From positions 1-64,000 of the forward strand of contig CAJTZC010000005.1 in NCBI GenBank assembly GCA_910583745.1: DNA of 64,000 bases. Direction: 5' to 3'. This document shows, one piece after another, positions 1 to 8,514 of the stretch. This DNA comes from an uncultured Bacilli bacterium (GTDB taxonomy: Bacteria; Bacillota_I; Bacilli_A; RF39; UBA660). The number at the start of each line of letters is the position of its first letter. Within the stretch, counting starts at the first letter, position 1. The notes beneath the pieces were generated by a model. The model worked only from the letters and a program-made list of their open reading frames with translations. It did no database searches and had not been told where the DNA came from. The translations under genes were made by a program, and so were the position numbers.

Positions 1-54
1 TTAAACAGGGACTTAGGGAGTTTTTTCTCTTTAAAAAGTGTCAAAGATGGGATT

Positions 55-86
55 AAAAAAAATGAAACCCACTTATTTCATTTTTT
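55..86. terminator. Bidirectional hairpin terminator
   Basis: A 9-bp inverted repeat (AAAATGAAA at 59-67, TTTCATTTT at 76-84) has an A-tract on its left and a T-tract on its right, so it can terminate on either strand. It lies just downstream of the minus-strand gene ending at 98. I recognise nothing in bases 1-54. Confidence 0.75.
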
Positions 87-97
87 GTAAACAACAG

Positions 98-1516
98 TTA
101 TAAACTGTGGTTGCCATTCGATCCGAATGATTCGTCCCCGAAATCTTCTTGCTTACCATTGTACAAGACTTCTGGTTCTGAACTCATTCTATATTGGACG
201 ACGACATGCTCCATCGAAATATCCATTACGGTCTTCCAAGGAAATTCGCCATCCAAATGTGCTTCCCTAGCCGCTTCTCTGAGTAAAAAGTCAGGCTTAT
301 AATCTACTGTAATGGTGATTCTATCCCATTCAGGATGTTGTTTGCTTACCAATTCTCGTTGAATCTTCTTTTTAAGAGCCGTTTCAAATGCCGAAATGGT
401 TTCCTCCAAAGGGATGCCTTTTTTTTGAGCAGAAATCATCTGTGCAACCCACATCGATTTTCCTAACTCACTCGTATCGGCATTATCAAAATGGGTCTGA
501 TCAATCACCTGACTCCACCAATGTGCTGCTATAGAAGCGACCTTTTCTATTTTGGTCATCTCTTCTTGAGACAATCTTTTTCTTGTATTAATATATGCTC
601 TTATAAAAGATTCCCATTCTCTTCGCGTATACACAGGTCTATACAAAAAATCCAAATTTGAATCTTGCAGAACTTCTTTTAAAGGGGAATCGATACGCAG
701 ATGCTCATCGCCTTCTTTAAAAGAATCTTTAAAATAGTTACAAGCGATATAATGTACATTCCCCTCTTCGCCAGTCTTTAAAAAGAGGACATCGTGAATA
801 CTTACTTTGTTGTCTGGCATTATCGAACCGATAAACAAATCTTTTCCAAAATAAACTCTTTCCGATTCGATATCTGCATTTATAGTATTCGTTCCGTCAG
901 CTTCAAATTTGCATATATACCTCGATTCGTGATTTAAAATCGAAAAGATGTTTCCATGGCCGACAGATACCGTTCCTCCAAACGAATCGCAAAAAGCGAC
1001 TGAGTCTGAAAGACCAGCATAAAGTGCATAACGTGCCAACTTTAAATACTTCTCAGTATGAACATCTTCCTTCGTGAGTTTGTCCGCCAATCTTTGCAAA
1101 GTCACGCGAAGAAATTCGCGTACACTTACAGTCATCGATATAGTACCTAGACCACAAGTCACAATCGATTCTCTTACAAAATCCATCATCTCATCGATTT
1201 GCTCTTCTCTCAACACAATGGCGTCAGTGCAATCGTTTACCAATACTGCGGAGTACATTTCAAAAAAGTCGATAACAGGGATAGAACCGAGTGCAGAATC
1301 TTCTGGACGAACGACACCTTCCTTCTCCATCTTTCTCATCTTCTCGATATTCCACGCATTCGCTTCATAGAGTTCCATGAGAACTTCAAACTCGTAATGT
1401 TTCGCCTTCTCAGAAATCACGACTTGATTGACAAGCATTCTTTTTTTCATAAGAGTCGTCACTATATCTGCGATTTCATTTCTCATTTTTTCAGATATTA
1501 AATGATTTTTAGACAT
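98..1516 (-). CDS. Hypothetical protein, 472 aa, unknown function
   Basis: I do not recognise the family. The protein is soluble, with no signal peptide and no clear membrane segment. The N-terminal third is helical and charged. A central part (about residues 180-290) alternates hydrophobic and polar residues like a beta-rich domain, and the C-terminal half contains an aromatic patch WWSQVIDQTHFDN. I prefer the ATG at 1516 over the GTG nine bases upstream, because AGGGAG lies 8 bases before the ATG and would be too close to the GTG. It is monocistronic, with a hairpin terminator after it and the trxA terminator behind its promoter region. Confidence 0.7.
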   Translation of the reverse strand: MSKNHLISEKMRNEIADIVTTLMKKRMLVNQVVISEKAKHYEFEVLMELYEANAWNIEKMRKMEKEGVVRPEDSALGSIPVIDFFEMYSAVLVNDCTDAIVLREEQIDEMMDFVRESIVTCGLGTISMTVSVREFLRVTLQRLADKLTKEDVHTEKYLKLARYALYAGLSDSVAFCDSFGGTVSVGHGNIFSILNHESRYICKFEADGTNTINADIESERVYFGKDLFIGSIMPDNKVSIHDVLFLKTGEEGNVHYIACNYFKDSFKEGDEHLRIDSPLKEVLQDSNLDFLYRPVYTRREWESFIRAYINTRKRLSQEEMTKIEKVASIAAHWWSQVIDQTHFDNADTSELGKSMWVAQMISAQKKGIPLEETISAFETALKKKIQRELVSKQHPEWDRITITVDYKPDFLLREAAREAHLDGEFPWKTVMDISMEHVVVQYRMSSEPEVLYNGKQEDFGDESFGSNGNHSL

Positions 1517-1567
1517 ACCTACCACTCCCTAAATTGCGATTATAGTAACACTGTTTTTTTATTTTGT

Positions 1568-1590
1568 CAAAAAAAAGAACTTCTCAGTTC
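1568..1590 (-). terminator. Terminator of cvpA-trxA
   Basis: GAACT and AGTTC (1577-1581 and 1586-1590) pair around a four-base loop. Read on the minus strand they are followed by eight T residues. The hairpin sits just past the trxA stop codon. Confidence 0.8.
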
Positions 1591-1593
1591 GAA

Positions 1594-1890
1594 TTACTTC
1601 ACGAAGTTTAATAGTTCTTCTTTTGGCATATAGCCGATATGTTTCGATACTTCCTTAGAGTTTTCCATTAAGAGTACTGTCGGAATACTCATGACACCGA
1701 ATTGAGCACTCAACTCTGGGAATTTATCGGTATTGATTTTGATGATAGGAATGCCAATCTCTTCCTGAGCACTTTCTAAAACAGTCCCGAGCATCTTGCA
1801 AGGTCCACACCAATCGGCATAGAAATCGACAAGACATTTCTTTTTCGTCCAAGCCTCAAAATCGTTTTCCTTTTCTAAATATTTTATCAT
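1594..1890 (-). CDS. trxA: Thioredoxin
   Basis: Small cytoplasmic dithiol-disulfide oxidoreductase. The canonical active site WCGPCK lies near residues 27-32, and the cis-proline loop SIPT follows in the usual place. At 98 residues it has the normal single-domain length. The second of two nearby ATG codons (1890) is chosen because AAAGGAG lies 7 bases before it, while the first ATG abuts the ribosome site. It follows cvpA by 25 bases on the same strand and probably shares its transcript. In many Firmicutes mutS2 stands between cvpA and trxA; here it is absent. Confidence 0.95.
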   Translation of the reverse strand: MIKYLEKENDFEAWTKKKCLVDFYADWCGPCKMLGTVLESAQEEIGIPIIKINTDKFPELSAQFGVMSIPTVLLMENSKEVSKHIGYMPKEELLNFVK

Positions 1891-1915
1891 TGTCATTCTC
1901 CTTTCTAATTATATG

Positions 1916-2638
1916 TTACTTCTCTTCTGTCGAGTATTTTTTTATCAGGTCCTCGACACCAGGCATATAAATCTTGCGTTGTTCGACCAAATATTCTGCA
2001 CTCTTCACATCGAGAACCTTATATTTCAAAAGTACGTCCATACTCTCTAAATTCGCACTATCCTTATTCGGTTGGTCCTTATATCTCTCCGCGACTTGGT
2101 AAATCTCTTGTAGAGAATTGTAGATGGGATAGATGGCGTCCCCTAAAAACGGCGTCTTCGATAATACTGTGTCGGCATACGAACTCTCGCGAACGTAGTT
2201 TCTCGTACCAGAAAACTGTAAACATACGAATAGACAGATAAAGATGACGACGACACCTTCTACAAAACCGACGACCGCTCCACCGAGTTTAGAAGGAAGA
2301 GCGAAGACGAACGTCCAACGCAATACTTTCTCGACGATGTTCGTCATCTTGAGTATAATTTCATATATGAGCAACAAAACTGTCGCGACCAACATGAAAG
2401 CTAAGACTTCATAGATGATGATATTGAGCACGCTGATGCCGGCCATCATTCCAGTGAATTTAAAGAAAGGTAAAGTCTGGTACATGAACTGCGACACGGG
2501 ATTCTTGAACAAAAATGCCAGCACCAATACGACGATTCCTCCGACGAAGGAGATACCCTCTTTGAAGACGCCGTTTGAAAAACCTTTCATAATATAAAGG
2601 ATAAGCACTACGATTATCAAAATATCTACTACTGTCAT
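1916..2638 (-). CDS. cvpA: CvpA family membrane protein
   Basis: A 240-residue protein with four hydrophobic segments in roughly the first 150 residues and a polar C-terminal tail, the layout of the CvpA (colicin V production) family. The N-terminal pattern of an Asp-containing first helix followed by a GFSNGVFKEG-type loop fits the family. The exact molecular role in Firmicutes is unsettled. The ribosome site is GGTGAT, the 3' half of the extended Shine-Dalgarno. It heads the operon with trxA and has its own TTGTCT-17-TATAAT promoter. Confidence 0.85.
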   Translation of the reverse strand: MTVVDILIIVVLILYIMKGFSNGVFKEGISFVGGIVVLVLAFLFKNPVSQFMYQTLPFFKFTGMMAGISVLNIIIYEVLAFMLVATVLLLIYEIILKMTNIVEKVLRWTFVFALPSKLGGAVVGFVEGVVVIFICLFVCLQFSGTRNYVRESSYADTVLSKTPFLGDAIYPIYNSLQEIYQVAERYKDQPNKDSANLESMDVLLKYKVLDVKSAEYLVEQRKIYMPGVEDLIKKYSTEEK

Positions 2639-2660
2639 AACATCACCATTTCTATACTAA

Positions 2661-2689
2661 ATTATATTACATTATGACATTTTAGACAA
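2661..2689 (-). promoter_or_regulatory. Promoter of cvpA-trxA
   Basis: On the minus strand TTGTCT, a 17-base spacer and TATAAT. It stands back to back with the plus-strand promoter at 2706. Confidence 0.75.
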
Positions 2690-2705
2690 TTACTTTTATA
2701 TAGAT

Positions 2706-2734
2706 TTGACAAAATGCGAAAATGTATATATTAT
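2706..2734 (+). promoter_or_regulatory. Promoter of HD-domain gene
   Basis: TTGACA, a 17-base spacer and TATTAT. It begins about 50 bases before the gene, divergent from the cvpA promoter. Confidence 0.75.
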
Positions 2735-2759
2735 TATGTTATACGAAAAGAGGGGAATT

Positions 2760-3257
2760 ATGAGAAAATTTTACGATTACAGCGAATGGCAAGAAATTGT
2801 ATACCCTATCCTTACGAGCAAAGAATATTTTAAGAGAAGAACATTCAGACATCACGGAGATATCACGGTCTACGACCACTGCGTTCACGTCTCTCGTCTA
2901 TCTTATAGAATAGCAAAAAAACTCCATTTGGATTACAAAAGTGCAGCCATTGCAGGTCTTTTACACGACCTCTACACGACCCCATGGCAGGAAGTGACGG
3001 TAAAGAAGCCTTTTTTTGAGCAACACGGATTTACTCATGCTGGCGACGCTTTAAAAAATTCGCGAAAATTTTACAAAAAATATCTCAATCCAAAAATCGA
3101 AAATGCCATATTGAGACATATGTTTCCTTTAAATATTACACCACCAAAGTACGCGACTGGCTACATAGTGACTTTGGCAGATAAAATCGTCAGTCTAGAA
3201 GTTTTTACCGAACCAGAAGTCATTATCAAAACGTTCGGATTCTTGAAGAGGAATTAA
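2760..3257 (+). CDS. HD-domain phosphohydrolase
   Basis: A 165-residue HD-superfamily protein. The metal-binding pattern is visible: an early His in the FRHHGDITVYDHCVHVS stretch, the HD pair in GLLHDLY, and later His/Asp residues around LRHMFPL and the ADKIVS motif. Members hydrolyse phosphoester bonds in nucleotides or signalling molecules; the substrate cannot be read here. The ATG at 2760 is preferred over the upstream in-frame ATG because AGAGGGG precedes it and the earlier start would lie inside the promoter. The next gene begins one base after its stop codon, so the two are co-transcribed. Confidence 0.85.
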   Translation: MRKFYDYSEWQEIVYPILTSKEYFKRRTFRHHGDITVYDHCVHVSRLSYRIAKKLHLDYKSAAIAGLLHDLYTTPWQEVTVKKPFFEQHGFTHAGDALKNSRKFYKKYLNPKIENAILRHMFPLNITPPKYATGYIVTLADKIVSLEVFTEPEVIIKTFGFLKRN

Positions 3258-3258
3258 A

Positions 3259-3936
3259 ATGATGCTATATATTACAAAACTTTTTCTATGTTTTTTCATA
3301 TTTTCTTTTATAGGTTGGTGTCTGGAGATGGTATTCGGATACTTTACGACCAAGAAAATCGTCAATCGAGGATTCTTAATCGGTCCTCTTTGTCCGATTT
3401 ATGGAACGGGTTGTATCCTTCTCTATCTACTGTTGAGACAATACGTCAATGACCCTATCATATTATTCGTCATGGCGATGGTCGTCTGTTCGATACTCGA
3501 ATATGTCGCGAGCTATTTGATGGAGAAGATATTCAAAGCGAGATGGTGGGATTACACCGACTTCAAGTTCAACATCAATGGTCGCATCTGTCTAGAGATG
3601 GCCATCCCTTTCGGTTTACTAGGTCTGTTGGTATTGTATATTTTATTTCCTTCCACTTTAAACCTATTGGATAGACTTCCAAGCCAAGCCATATACGTTG
3701 TCGCAGGACTTCTCGCGACGATCTTCCTAGTAGATTTACTAATCTCTTTCAAAGTGATAATGAAATTCACAGAGACTGCTCTATCTGTACCGAAGGACAT
3801 GACAGAGGAGATTACCAAATTTGTAAAAAAGACACTTTCGAAAAATAGATGGACAAAGCGACTTGTCGATTCATTCCCAAACTTACACATCGACTTTTCG
3901 AATATCAAGAAGCTTTTGAAGAAGATAAAAAAATGA
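3259..3936 (+). CDS. Putative ABC-transporter type IV-like membrane protein (DUF1113 type)
   Basis: A 225-residue membrane protein with about five hydrophobic helices. The N-terminal helix ends in FIGWCLEMVF, and the RGFLIGPLCPIYGTG motif is the hallmark of the PF06541 group (CmpB-like, putative ABC-transporter type IV). Function in the family is not established. The C-terminal 45 residues are basic and cytoplasmic. It is translationally close to the HD gene, so a shared role is possible but unproven. It ends at a strong bidirectional terminator. Confidence 0.8.
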   Translation: MMLYITKLFLCFFIFSFIGWCLEMVFGYFTTKKIVNRGFLIGPLCPIYGTGCILLYLLLRQYVNDPIILFVMAMVVCSILEYVASYLMEKIFKARWWDYTDFKFNINGRICLEMAIPFGLLGLLVLYILFPSTLNLLDRLPSQAIYVVAGLLATIFLVDLLISFKVIMKFTETALSVPKDMTEEITKFVKKTLSKNRWTKRLVDSFPNLHIDFSNIKKLLKKIKK

Positions 3937-3960
3937 GTTCAAAATTTTGAACTCGTTTTT
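3926..3960. terminator. Bidirectional terminator between convergent genes
   Basis: A palindrome with GAGTTC at 3935-3940 and GAACTC at 3949-3954 around AAAATTTT. T residues follow on the plus strand, and seven A residues precede it, giving a T-tract on the minus strand. It serves both the gene ending at 3936 and the one ending at 3974. Confidence 0.9.
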
Positions 3961-3973
3961 ATTGTCAATTTTC

Positions 3974-5125
3974 TTAGTTAGTGAACAATACCTTTTCGGA
4001 TTTGTATTGTCTGATAATCAACCACAGTACGACAAAGATGATGACACCAGTCGAGAGGAACATCAACCCTATGTCGAGCCAATCGACGATTCCGTTGGTC
4101 ATATCCGTGAAAATCGTCGTAACGTTTACAAACGGTATCATAGAAAGCCATACTGACGATTCGATATCTAACATGAACGCTATCATTCCCGGGAAAAAGC
4201 AGATAAAGTTGAGCGGTGTAAGTGCACTCTGTGCTTCTTTGAACGTCTTGCACTTGCTGGCAATCGCGATACATAGACCACTTATCAATAGAGAGAAAGT
4301 GATAATCACGAGAGACACGACGACGAGGTGAAGAGGACTCAACGTCAAATCGACTCCTTCAAAAACAGTAAACCAATTGGACGACAGATACAACGCAATC
4401 TCCATCAAGATGAGCCCCAAGAACCCAGTTATAGCCGCAGAGAGTGATACACTTAAGAATTTACCGACGATGATGTCGCGACTCTTGATAGGGAAGGTGA
4501 GAAGTGTCTCCAAAGTCCCCCTCTCCTTTTCACCTGCTGTCGAATCCGTCGCAGGATACGTAGCAGATACAGTGATAGCCATGATGATGAATAAAAAGCT
4601 ATAAACGGTGACATAACTCGAAAAATAGTTGTTGCTCTCTGCAATATTCCTATCGAGTTTTATGATGTCGAACACTTCGTTCGGGTCGATGTTCTTGTCG
4701 GCTAAATATTCGCTTTGCAAAAATTGTTTATACGCGACAAAATAGCTCTCGACCAACTTGCTAGCATAGCTCGTCGAAGCACCCTCCGTACCATTGATAG
4801 TATATACGGTATCCTCTTTTGTCAGATACAAGTCCAACTCACCGAATGAGTACTTCTCTTTTAAATCGTCGACTTCTCCATATACGACTTCGATGCCTAA
4901 GTTTTTGAAGATTTCCTTCTCGACCTCGGTCGGTTCATAGGCGATGCCTATCTTGTTGTACTCATTGATGTCTTCATTCATCTGAGCTTCGAACAATGCG
5001 GACATTCCTAAAACCATCAAAGGAATTAAAATCGGAATGATGAGCATCATCGATAGGGACTTCTTATCTCGAAATGTCTCTCTAATTTCTTTTTTTAATA
5101 TGAGCCATACTTTATTTTTCATCAT
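3974..5125 (-). CDS. ABC-2 type exporter permease (NatB-like)
   Basis: A 383-residue permease. One N-terminal transmembrane helix is followed by a large extracytoplasmic domain (about residues 45-175) and then five or six helices. The cytoplasmic loop after the second helix holds TAGEKERGTLETLLTFPIKS, the characteristic ABC-2 permease motif. The neighbouring ATPase overlaps its start, so the two form a transporter, probably an exporter of the NatAB type (Na+ or small-molecule efflux). The substrate is inferred from layout only. ATG codons at 5125 or 5122 sit after GAAGG; the GTG upstream is less likely. Confidence 0.9.
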   Translation of the reverse strand: MMKNKVWLILKKEIRETFRDKKSLSMMLIIPILIPLMVLGMSALFEAQMNEDINEYNKIGIAYEPTEVEKEIFKNLGIEVVYGEVDDLKEKYSFGELDLYLTKEDTVYTINGTEGASTSYASKLVESYFVAYKQFLQSEYLADKNIDPNEVFDIIKLDRNIAESNNYFSSYVTVYSFLFIIMAITVSATYPATDSTAGEKERGTLETLLTFPIKSRDIIVGKFLSVSLSAAITGFLGLILMEIALYLSSNWFTVFEGVDLTLSPLHLVVVSLVIITFSLLISGLCIAIASKCKTFKEAQSALTPLNFICFFPGMIAFMLDIESSVWLSMIPFVNVTTIFTDMTNGIVDWLDIGLMFLSTGVIIFVVLWLIIRQYKSEKVLFTN

Positions 5126-5870
5126 GAACACCTTCTATCAGTTTAAAAAATGCATCTCTCAAATTTGTCGTCTTCGTAAACACCTTGATTTCTTCAGGGG
5201 TGCCTCTTTTTATGACGACACCCTCGTTAATCATCAGACATTCGTCACATATATTCTCGGCTTCCTCCATATAATGTGTAGAATACAACACAGTCTTCCC
5301 TTTGCTCTTCTCGCTTTTGATAAAGTCGAGAATGATTTGACTAGATATGATATCCAATCCACTGGTCGCCTCATCTAAGATGTAATATTTGGGATTGTGC
5401 ACGAGACATCTTGCAATGTTGACTCTCTGAGTCTGTCCCGTCGAAAGATTTTCTATCTTATTATATAAGAACTGTTCCATCCCTAACGTCTTAGAAATCT
5501 CTTCGATGCGTTTCTCTATTTCTCCTTCTGGTACTTCATAGAGTTCGGCACACATCTTCAAAAGTTCGTATGGAGAAAGGGAGTTATAAATCTTCGTATT
5601 TCCCGATAGGAATGCGAGAGACTTTTTTATGGCTAACTCATATTTCTCGTGAGTCATCCCATCGTACTCTATTGTACCCTCCGTCGGTTCCAAAATGCCG
5701 GCAATCATTCTGAGTAAAGTCGACTTTCCGGCTCCATTCGGACCCAATATGCCGACGATGGTTCCCTCTTTCGCTTCAAAAGAGATACCCTTGTTGGCAT
5801 AAAATTCTTCTTTTGCCTTTTTACCAGTTTGCTTTATGAATTTCTTTTTTACGTTTTCCACTTTTAACAT
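5112..5870 (-). CDS. ABC transporter ATP-binding protein (NatA-like)
   Basis: A 252-residue ATPase with Walker A GPNGAGKST near residue 44, the signature LSTGQTQRVNIAR, Walker B YYILDEATSGLD, and the switch His in YSTHYMEEAE. It energises the permease encoded immediately downstream, whose start overlaps its 3' end. The start has AAGGAG 11 bases upstream. A promoter TTGTTC-17-TATAAT lies inside the terminator of the preceding gene. Confidence 0.95.
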   Translation of the reverse strand: MLKVENVKKKFIKQTGKKAKEEFYANKGISFEAKEGTIVGILGPNGAGKSTLLRMIAGILEPTEGTIEYDGMTHEKYELAIKKSLAFLSGNTKIYNSLSPYELLKMCAELYEVPEGEIEKRIEEISKTLGMEQFLYNKIENLSTGQTQRVNIARCLVHNPKYYILDEATSGLDIISSQIILDFIKSEKSKGKTVLYSTHYMEEAENICDECLMINEGVVIKRGTPEEIKVFTKTTNLRDAFFKLIEGVHDEK

Positions 5871-5901
5871 ATCTTAACACTCTCCTTGACAAACTAAATC
5901 C

Positions 5902-5930
5902 ATTATACACCTATATCAAAAAAAGAACAA
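5902..5930 (-). promoter_or_regulatory. Promoter of the ABC exporter operon
   Basis: On the minus strand TTGTTC, a 17-base spacer and TATAAT. It overlaps the terminator of the upstream gene. Confidence 0.6.
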
Positions 5931-5947
5931 AATATTTTTAGTTCTTT
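5918..5947 (-). terminator. Terminator of XRE-DUF4097 operon
   Basis: AAAGAAC and GTTCTTT pair across a 12-base loop, followed on the minus strand by a T-tract. The right arm overlaps the stop codon of the gene ending at 5946. Confidence 0.7.
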
Positions 5948-6785
5948 AGTTTTCGACTTTGATATCTCCGCAGTCGTTGTCGATTTTTAAAGTGACATCC
6001 GCTGTCCTATAATTCGTATTCATCTTGATGTCGCCCAAAGACGTCTTCGCGTCCACGTAGACTTCATTCAAAGAATAAATTTTTATAGAACCCATATTGT
6101 CTTCGATAAAAGAATCCTTCTCTATCTTCGCTTCATTTATCTTTATGTCTCCACAACTGTTTTTGAGATTTACATAATTTGTAACCAAGTCGATTTTTAT
6201 ATCGCCGAGGTTATTCTTTATCGTCGCATCTTCGACTTCCCCGATTTTGACGTCGCCACAATCTTCTTTTATGTTGACTTTTTTTGCAGCGAGGATATCG
6301 ATATTGCCATAGTTGTTCTCTACATCCATCGTGACGTGCTCGAACTCTTCTACCTCTGTGTCGCCGAAGCGATTTTTCAAATCGAATTTACCGGTAAAAC
6401 TCTCTGGCACCTGTACTTCGACTTTGGCTGCTTGGACGTTGAAGCAAATTCCAAAACACTTTTTGGCTTTCGTTTTGATTTGCAAACGCGAGCCCACTTC
6501 TTCTACGGTAGTTCTATCTTCATCGCCGTAGATTGTGACATGTATCTTCTCATCTTTGGATTTTTGAAACAAAATGTTACCGGCATCCGAATCGACCCAT
6601 ATCTCGTCGTAGACAGCATCGAATTGCTCCTCGACAATCAATTCGTTGCTGACATTGTAGCCAAATCCTTTCAAACCGATATGACCAAAATTTCCTTTTA
6701 ACAACATAACTAAAACTCCTACTATACCAATTGCAATAATCGACAAAACCGTGATTAATGCGATAATCAATCCTCTATTCTTCAT
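5946..6785 (-). CDS. DUF4097-like membrane-anchored beta-repeat protein
   Basis: A 279-residue protein with one N-terminal hydrophobic helix (residues 5-30), then an extracytoplasmic part made of repeated short beta units. The repeating motif is (C/N)xGDI(K/D)I, seen at least six times (for example NYGNIDI, DCGDVKIGE, NLGDIKI, SCGDIKI), typical of DUF4097/putative adhesin solenoids. The function of these repeats is not established; they often accompany cell-envelope stress or regulator genes. Its start overlaps the end of the upstream XRE gene by 11 bases, so the two are translationally coupled. Confidence 0.8.
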   Translation of the reverse strand: MKNRGLIIALITVLSIIAIGIVGVLVMLLKGNFGHIGLKGFGYNVSNELIVEEQFDAVYDEIWVDSDAGNILFQKSKDEKIHVTIYGDEDRTTVEEVGSRLQIKTKAKKCFGICFNVQAAKVEVQVPESFTGKFDLKNRFGDTEVEEFEHVTMDVENNYGNIDILAAKKVNIKEDCGDVKIGEVEDATIKNNLGDIKIDLVTNYVNLKNSCGDIKINEAKIEKDSFIEDNMGSIKIYSLNEVYVDAKTSLGDIKMNTNYRTADVTLKIDNDCGDIKVEN

Positions 6786-7416
6786 AGCTGACTCCTTTTA
6801 AACAAAATAGTAATTTAACGATTTCCATGACAATCGCGAAAACAATCCAAATCAACCATGTGATATGCCATGCGCCCGTAGTAAAACTCACGAAGAGATA
6901 GATACATACGGTTATCATCGAAAGTATGCTCTCTATAATTTTGACGACTTGTGGTCTTTCTCTTTCTTCTTTCTTTTTTCTAACTCCATATACCATATTC
7001 GCATAGATAATCAAATAGGTAGCGATGCCACAGATTAAAATAAAGCCCGATGTAGATAAAACAGGGTCGAACTGGAACACAGGAATCGTGACCATAATCC
7101 ATGCCACCGCGACAAAATACAATAGAATTCCCATTCCGATATATTGTGCCCTTCGTTTCAGATGGCCGACATTCTCCTCCGTACTCGGTTTTAAACCATT
7201 TTCTTTTGGAGCCTCTCCCGTCAGCAGCTCATCCGAAGATATGCCATACATCTTACAGAGTGGCAATATTTTATCAAAATCGGGTGTGCTCTGGTCCGTC
7301 TCCCATTTTGAAATGGTCTGTCTCGAGACGTTCAGTTTTTCTGCAACGTCTTCTTGAGATAATCCTTTCGATTTTCTCAAATTTAAAAGTCTATTTCCTA
7401 AACTCATTTTTCTCAC
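6775..7416 (-). CDS. XRE-family regulator with C-terminal membrane helices
   Basis: A 213-residue protein. Residues 1-65 form a helix-turn-helix domain (LNVSRQTISKWETDQSTPD, the classic recognition helix of membrane-tethered XRE proteins). Residues 90-205 hold four hydrophobic helices. It presumably senses an envelope signal and controls its own operon, including the overlapping DUF4097-like gene. A candidate operator lies at its promoter (7446-7459). The start has GAGGTGAG upstream. Confidence 0.88.
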   Translation of the reverse strand: MRKMSLGNRLLNLRKSKGLSQEDVAEKLNVSRQTISKWETDQSTPDFDKILPLCKMYGISSDELLTGEAPKENGLKPSTEENVGHLKRRAQYIGMGILLYFVAVAWIMVTIPVFQFDPVLSTSGFILICGIATYLIIYANMVYGVRKKKEERERPQVVKIIESILSMITVCIYLFVSFTTGAWHITWLIWIVFAIVMEIVKLLFCLKGVSYEE

Positions 7417-7428
7417 CTCTCGTCAAAA

Positions 7429-7459
7429 ATTATATGATTTTTTTCGGTAGCACTCTACC
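7429..7459 (-). promoter_or_regulatory. Promoter and candidate operator of the XRE gene
   Basis: TATAAT on the minus strand at 7429-7434. At the -35 position lies a poor hexamer TAGAGT embedded in a perfect inverted repeat (GGTAG at 7446-7450, CTACC at 7455-7459). A weak -35 covered by a dyad suits autoregulation by the XRE protein. This is inference. Confidence 0.4.
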
Positions 7460-7509
7460 ATTTTGAGTTGGAAATTTGTCAACCAAGCTTAACATTTTCA
7501 TAAAATTGC

Positions 7510-8367
7510 TCATATTTTTACCAAAACAACTCCCAAAATGAGCAACAATGCCGCTACCAATTTCTGAATCAATTGCTTGACGTTTTTATTTATTATGAAC
7601 TCGACGACAGCATTGATGATGGACGTCAGAGCAAAAAGTGGCGCGACGATGGTGACATTTCCTACCTGATAAGCCTTGACGGACGACAAAAGCATGAGAC
7701 ACCACGTGAAGGCGGAGACAAGGAATGCCCCTTTATTGTAACAGGAGAACTCTTTTTTTAAAGTCGCAATGTTCAACTTAGTACAAATCGAAATGAGAAT
7801 AGCAGGAACGCTCACAGTCAAAATAGTATAGAACGCTAAATTGAAGTGTTCAGAGATATTGACATTGATGAGCATAGCCACAGCGAACAAGAAGTTCGAA
7901 ATGACACTCATGACGAAATACTTATTCACTCTCAACTTCCCCTTTTCAAAGGTCAAGATAAGATTTGCAAACACGATGATGAAAGCACCTACCAATTTAG
8001 TCGTCACGAATTCTTCTTTTAAAAGGACGAAACCGAAAAATATCATGAAGACCGTCGAAAGCTGTTTTAACATACTGAACACAGACGGCTCCAAGCCGTA
8101 CCTCGCTTCGATATTTAACCTATCCGTCACGGCATAGAGCAACATCACAATCAAAAGAGTGATATAGATACTCGGGTCGCTTGGAAAAGTAAATGCGAAG
8201 AAAGGCAAAAATGCGACAGCAAAAAGTGCAGTGAAAAGTTCCAACAAGACAGTGAGGGCACTGGCATTCTTCATATTTCTATTGGCAAGTTTAAAACTCT
8301 GAGCAAAAATAGAAGCACTGATGAGATAGACGACTACCCATGTTTCCCATCGATCGAACAAATACAT
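7510..8367 (-). CDS. EamA/DMT-type transporter
   Basis: A 285-residue membrane protein with about ten hydrophobic helices in two similar halves, the drug/metabolite transporter fold. The conserved pattern of short loops with LKEE at the end of a half (FGFVLLKEEFVTTKLVGAFIIV spans the boundary) supports this. The substrate is unknown. The ATG at 8367 is preferred because AGAGGAAGGA sits 5 bases before it; the ATG 24 bases upstream has no ribosome site. Confidence 0.85.
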   Translation of the reverse strand: MYLFDRWETWVVVYLISASIFAQSFKLANRNMKNASALTVLLELFTALFAVAFLPFFAFTFPSDPSIYITLLIVMLLYAVTDRLNIEARYGLEPSVFSMLKQLSTVFMIFFGFVLLKEEFVTTKLVGAFIIVFANLILTFEKGKLRVNKYFVMSVISNFLFAVAMLINVNISEHFNLAFYTILTVSVPAILISICTKLNIATLKKEFSCYNKGAFLVSAFTWCLMLLSSVKAYQVGNVTIVAPLFALTSIINAVVEFIINKNVKQLIQKLVAALLLILGVVLVKI

Positions 8368-8463
8368 AAAAATCCTTCCTCTCTCCACCATTATACCACG
8401 ACGTACAAAAAAAATCTTAACTTATAGGACAAAATGATTTTAAAAAAGCCATAAAGATTGCTC

Positions 8464-8492
8464 TTTACTCTTCAGTAAAAAGAAGTTATAAT
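8464..8492 (+). promoter_or_regulatory. Promoter of trmB
   Basis: TTTACT, a 17-base spacer and TATAAT, ending 22 bases before the chosen trmB start. Confidence 0.55.
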
Positions 8493-8514
8493 GATTTAAA
8501 AGGACGTGTTTGAA

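Noticed and set aside
1530..1570. Promoter TTGACA...TATAAT for the gene ending at 98
   Set aside because: The spacer is 20 bases, too long for a normal promoter, and the TTGACA lies in the trxA terminator; only the -10 may be real.
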